Notes under the pieces: generated by a model | Databases searched by the model: none | The model's input: only the letters and a program-made list of their open reading frames with translations | Told to the model about the DNA's origin: nothing | Made by a program: the position numbers and the translations under genes | In this document: positions 6,511 through 7,139 of the stretch, piece by piece | How positions within the stretch are numbered: position 1 is the stretch's first letter | Layout: each line of letters begins with the position of its first letter | Source of the DNA: an uncultured Shinella sp. | Lineage (GTDB): Bacteria; Pseudomonadota; Alphaproteobacteria; Rhizobiales; Rhizobiaceae | Reading direction: 5' to 3' | NCBI GenBank assembly: GCA_946481465.1 | Contig: CAMLOC010000177.1 | Location: 1 to 7,139, forward strand | Length of the DNA stretch: 7,139 bases

Positions 6511-7139
6511 TCACATCTTCCCCGCCACCTTGATCGCGAAGGCATATTCGAAGGCGATCTCCTCCAGGCGCTGGAAGCGGCCCGAGGCGCCGCCGTGGCC
6601 GGCGCCCATATTGGTCTTGAGGAGGATCGGTTCGCTGCCGGTGGTTTTTTCGCGCAGCCGGGCGACCCACTTTGTCGGCTCCCAGTAGGTGACGCGCGGG
6701 TCGGTGAGGCCGGAGAGGGCGAGGATGGCCGGATAGGCTTTCGCCTCCACATTGTCGTAGGGCGAGTAGCTGGCCATCAGCTGGTAGAAATCCTTGCTGT
6801 CGATCGGGTTGCCCCATTCGGGCCATTCCGGCGGCGTCAGCGGCAGCGTGTCGTCCAGCATGGTGTTGAGCACGTCGACGAAGGGCACGGCGGCGATGAT
6901 GCCGCCGAACTTTTCCGGCGCCATGTTGGCGATCGCCCCCATCAGCATGCCGCCGGCCGAGCCGCCCTCGGCGACGATCTTCGCGTAGGACGTGAACTTC
7001 TCTTGATTCAGATAGTCGGCTGCGGCGATGAAGTCCTTGAACGTATTGGTCTTCCTGTCCATCTTGCCGTTCTCGTACCAGGCAAAGCCCTTGTCCTTGC
7101 CGCCGCGGATATGGGCGATGGCATAGACGAAGCCGCGGT
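6511..7139 (-). CDS. ptrB: Oligopeptidase B-like S9 family serine peptidase, N-terminal part outside the window
   Basis: This is the last 208 complete codons of a prolyl-oligopeptidase-family enzyme, the C-terminal alpha/beta-hydrolase portion. Oligopeptidase B cuts short peptides after Arg or Lys and is normally cytoplasmic. The catalytic triad is complete: Ser in GGSAGG (codon 6958-6960), Asp in LTDPRV (6700-6702) and His in GAGHGG (6595-6597). Spacing is 86 residues Ser to Asp and 35 Asp to His, close to the oligopeptidase B pattern I recall (85 and 35). Other family signatures are AHIRGGKDKG, VPFVDVL with TMLD, LPLT, EWGNP, YSPYDN and YWEPTKWVA. The family is about 700 residues, so roughly 70 percent of the gene lies to the right of the window. 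The C-terminus ends in Gly-Lys-Met. It faces the caspase-like gene tail to tail. PtrB is preferred over prolyl oligopeptidase because of the EWGNP and YSPYDN signatures. Confidence 0.93.
   Translation of the reverse strand, partial: RGFVYAIAHIRGGKDKGFAWYENGKMDRKTNTFKDFIAAADYLNQEKFTSYAKIVAEGGSAGGMLMGAIANMAPEKFGGIIAAVPFVDVLNTMLDDTLPLTPPEWPEWGNPIDSKDFYQLMASYSPYDNVEAKAYPAILALSGLTDPRVTYWEPTKWVARLREKTTGSEPILLKTNMGAGHGGASGRFQRLEEIAFEYAFAIKVAGKM

Overview
The window is GC-rich (third codon positions almost always G or C) and reads as chromosomal DNA of a member of the Rhizobiaceae or a close alphaproteobacterial relative (Rhizobium, Ensifer, Agrobacterium, Shinella type). This rests on the codon bias, the alphaproteobacterial flavour of the proteins, and two copies of a twin-hairpin intergenic repeat that looks like the rhizobial RIME family. 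Genus cannot be fixed from the sequence alone.

Layout: (1) positions 1-2154, minus strand, the first 718 codons of a membrane-bound PQQ-dependent glucose dehydrogenase (gcd); its 3' end lies outside the window. (2) 2155-2504, the gcd leader and candidate promoter, then a RIME-like repeat. (3) 2505-4025, minus strand, a complete SelO/YdiU-family protein adenylyltransferase (selO). (4) 4026-4237, a divergent intergenic region. (5) 4238-6310, plus strand, an exported caspase-fold protein in which both catalytic dyad residues are replaced. (6) 6311-6510, a convergent intergenic region almost filled by a second, better preserved RIME-like repeat. (7) 6511-7139, minus strand, the C-terminal third of an oligopeptidase B-like S9 serine peptidase (ptrB-like), running off the right edge.

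The genes do not form an obvious pathway or operon. gcd works in periplasmic glucose oxidation, SelO in protein AMPylation linked to redox stress, and oligopeptidase B in peptide turnover. The caspase-like gene stands alone between a divergent and a convergent neighbour, with no obvious defence or toxin partner. It is the most unusual gene here: a secreted pseudo-caspase with no cysteine in the caspase domain and a large C-terminal region of unrecognised function carrying six cysteines. The second point of interest is a SelO with exactly two cysteines, one of them displaced relative to the redox cysteine of the E. coli enzyme.
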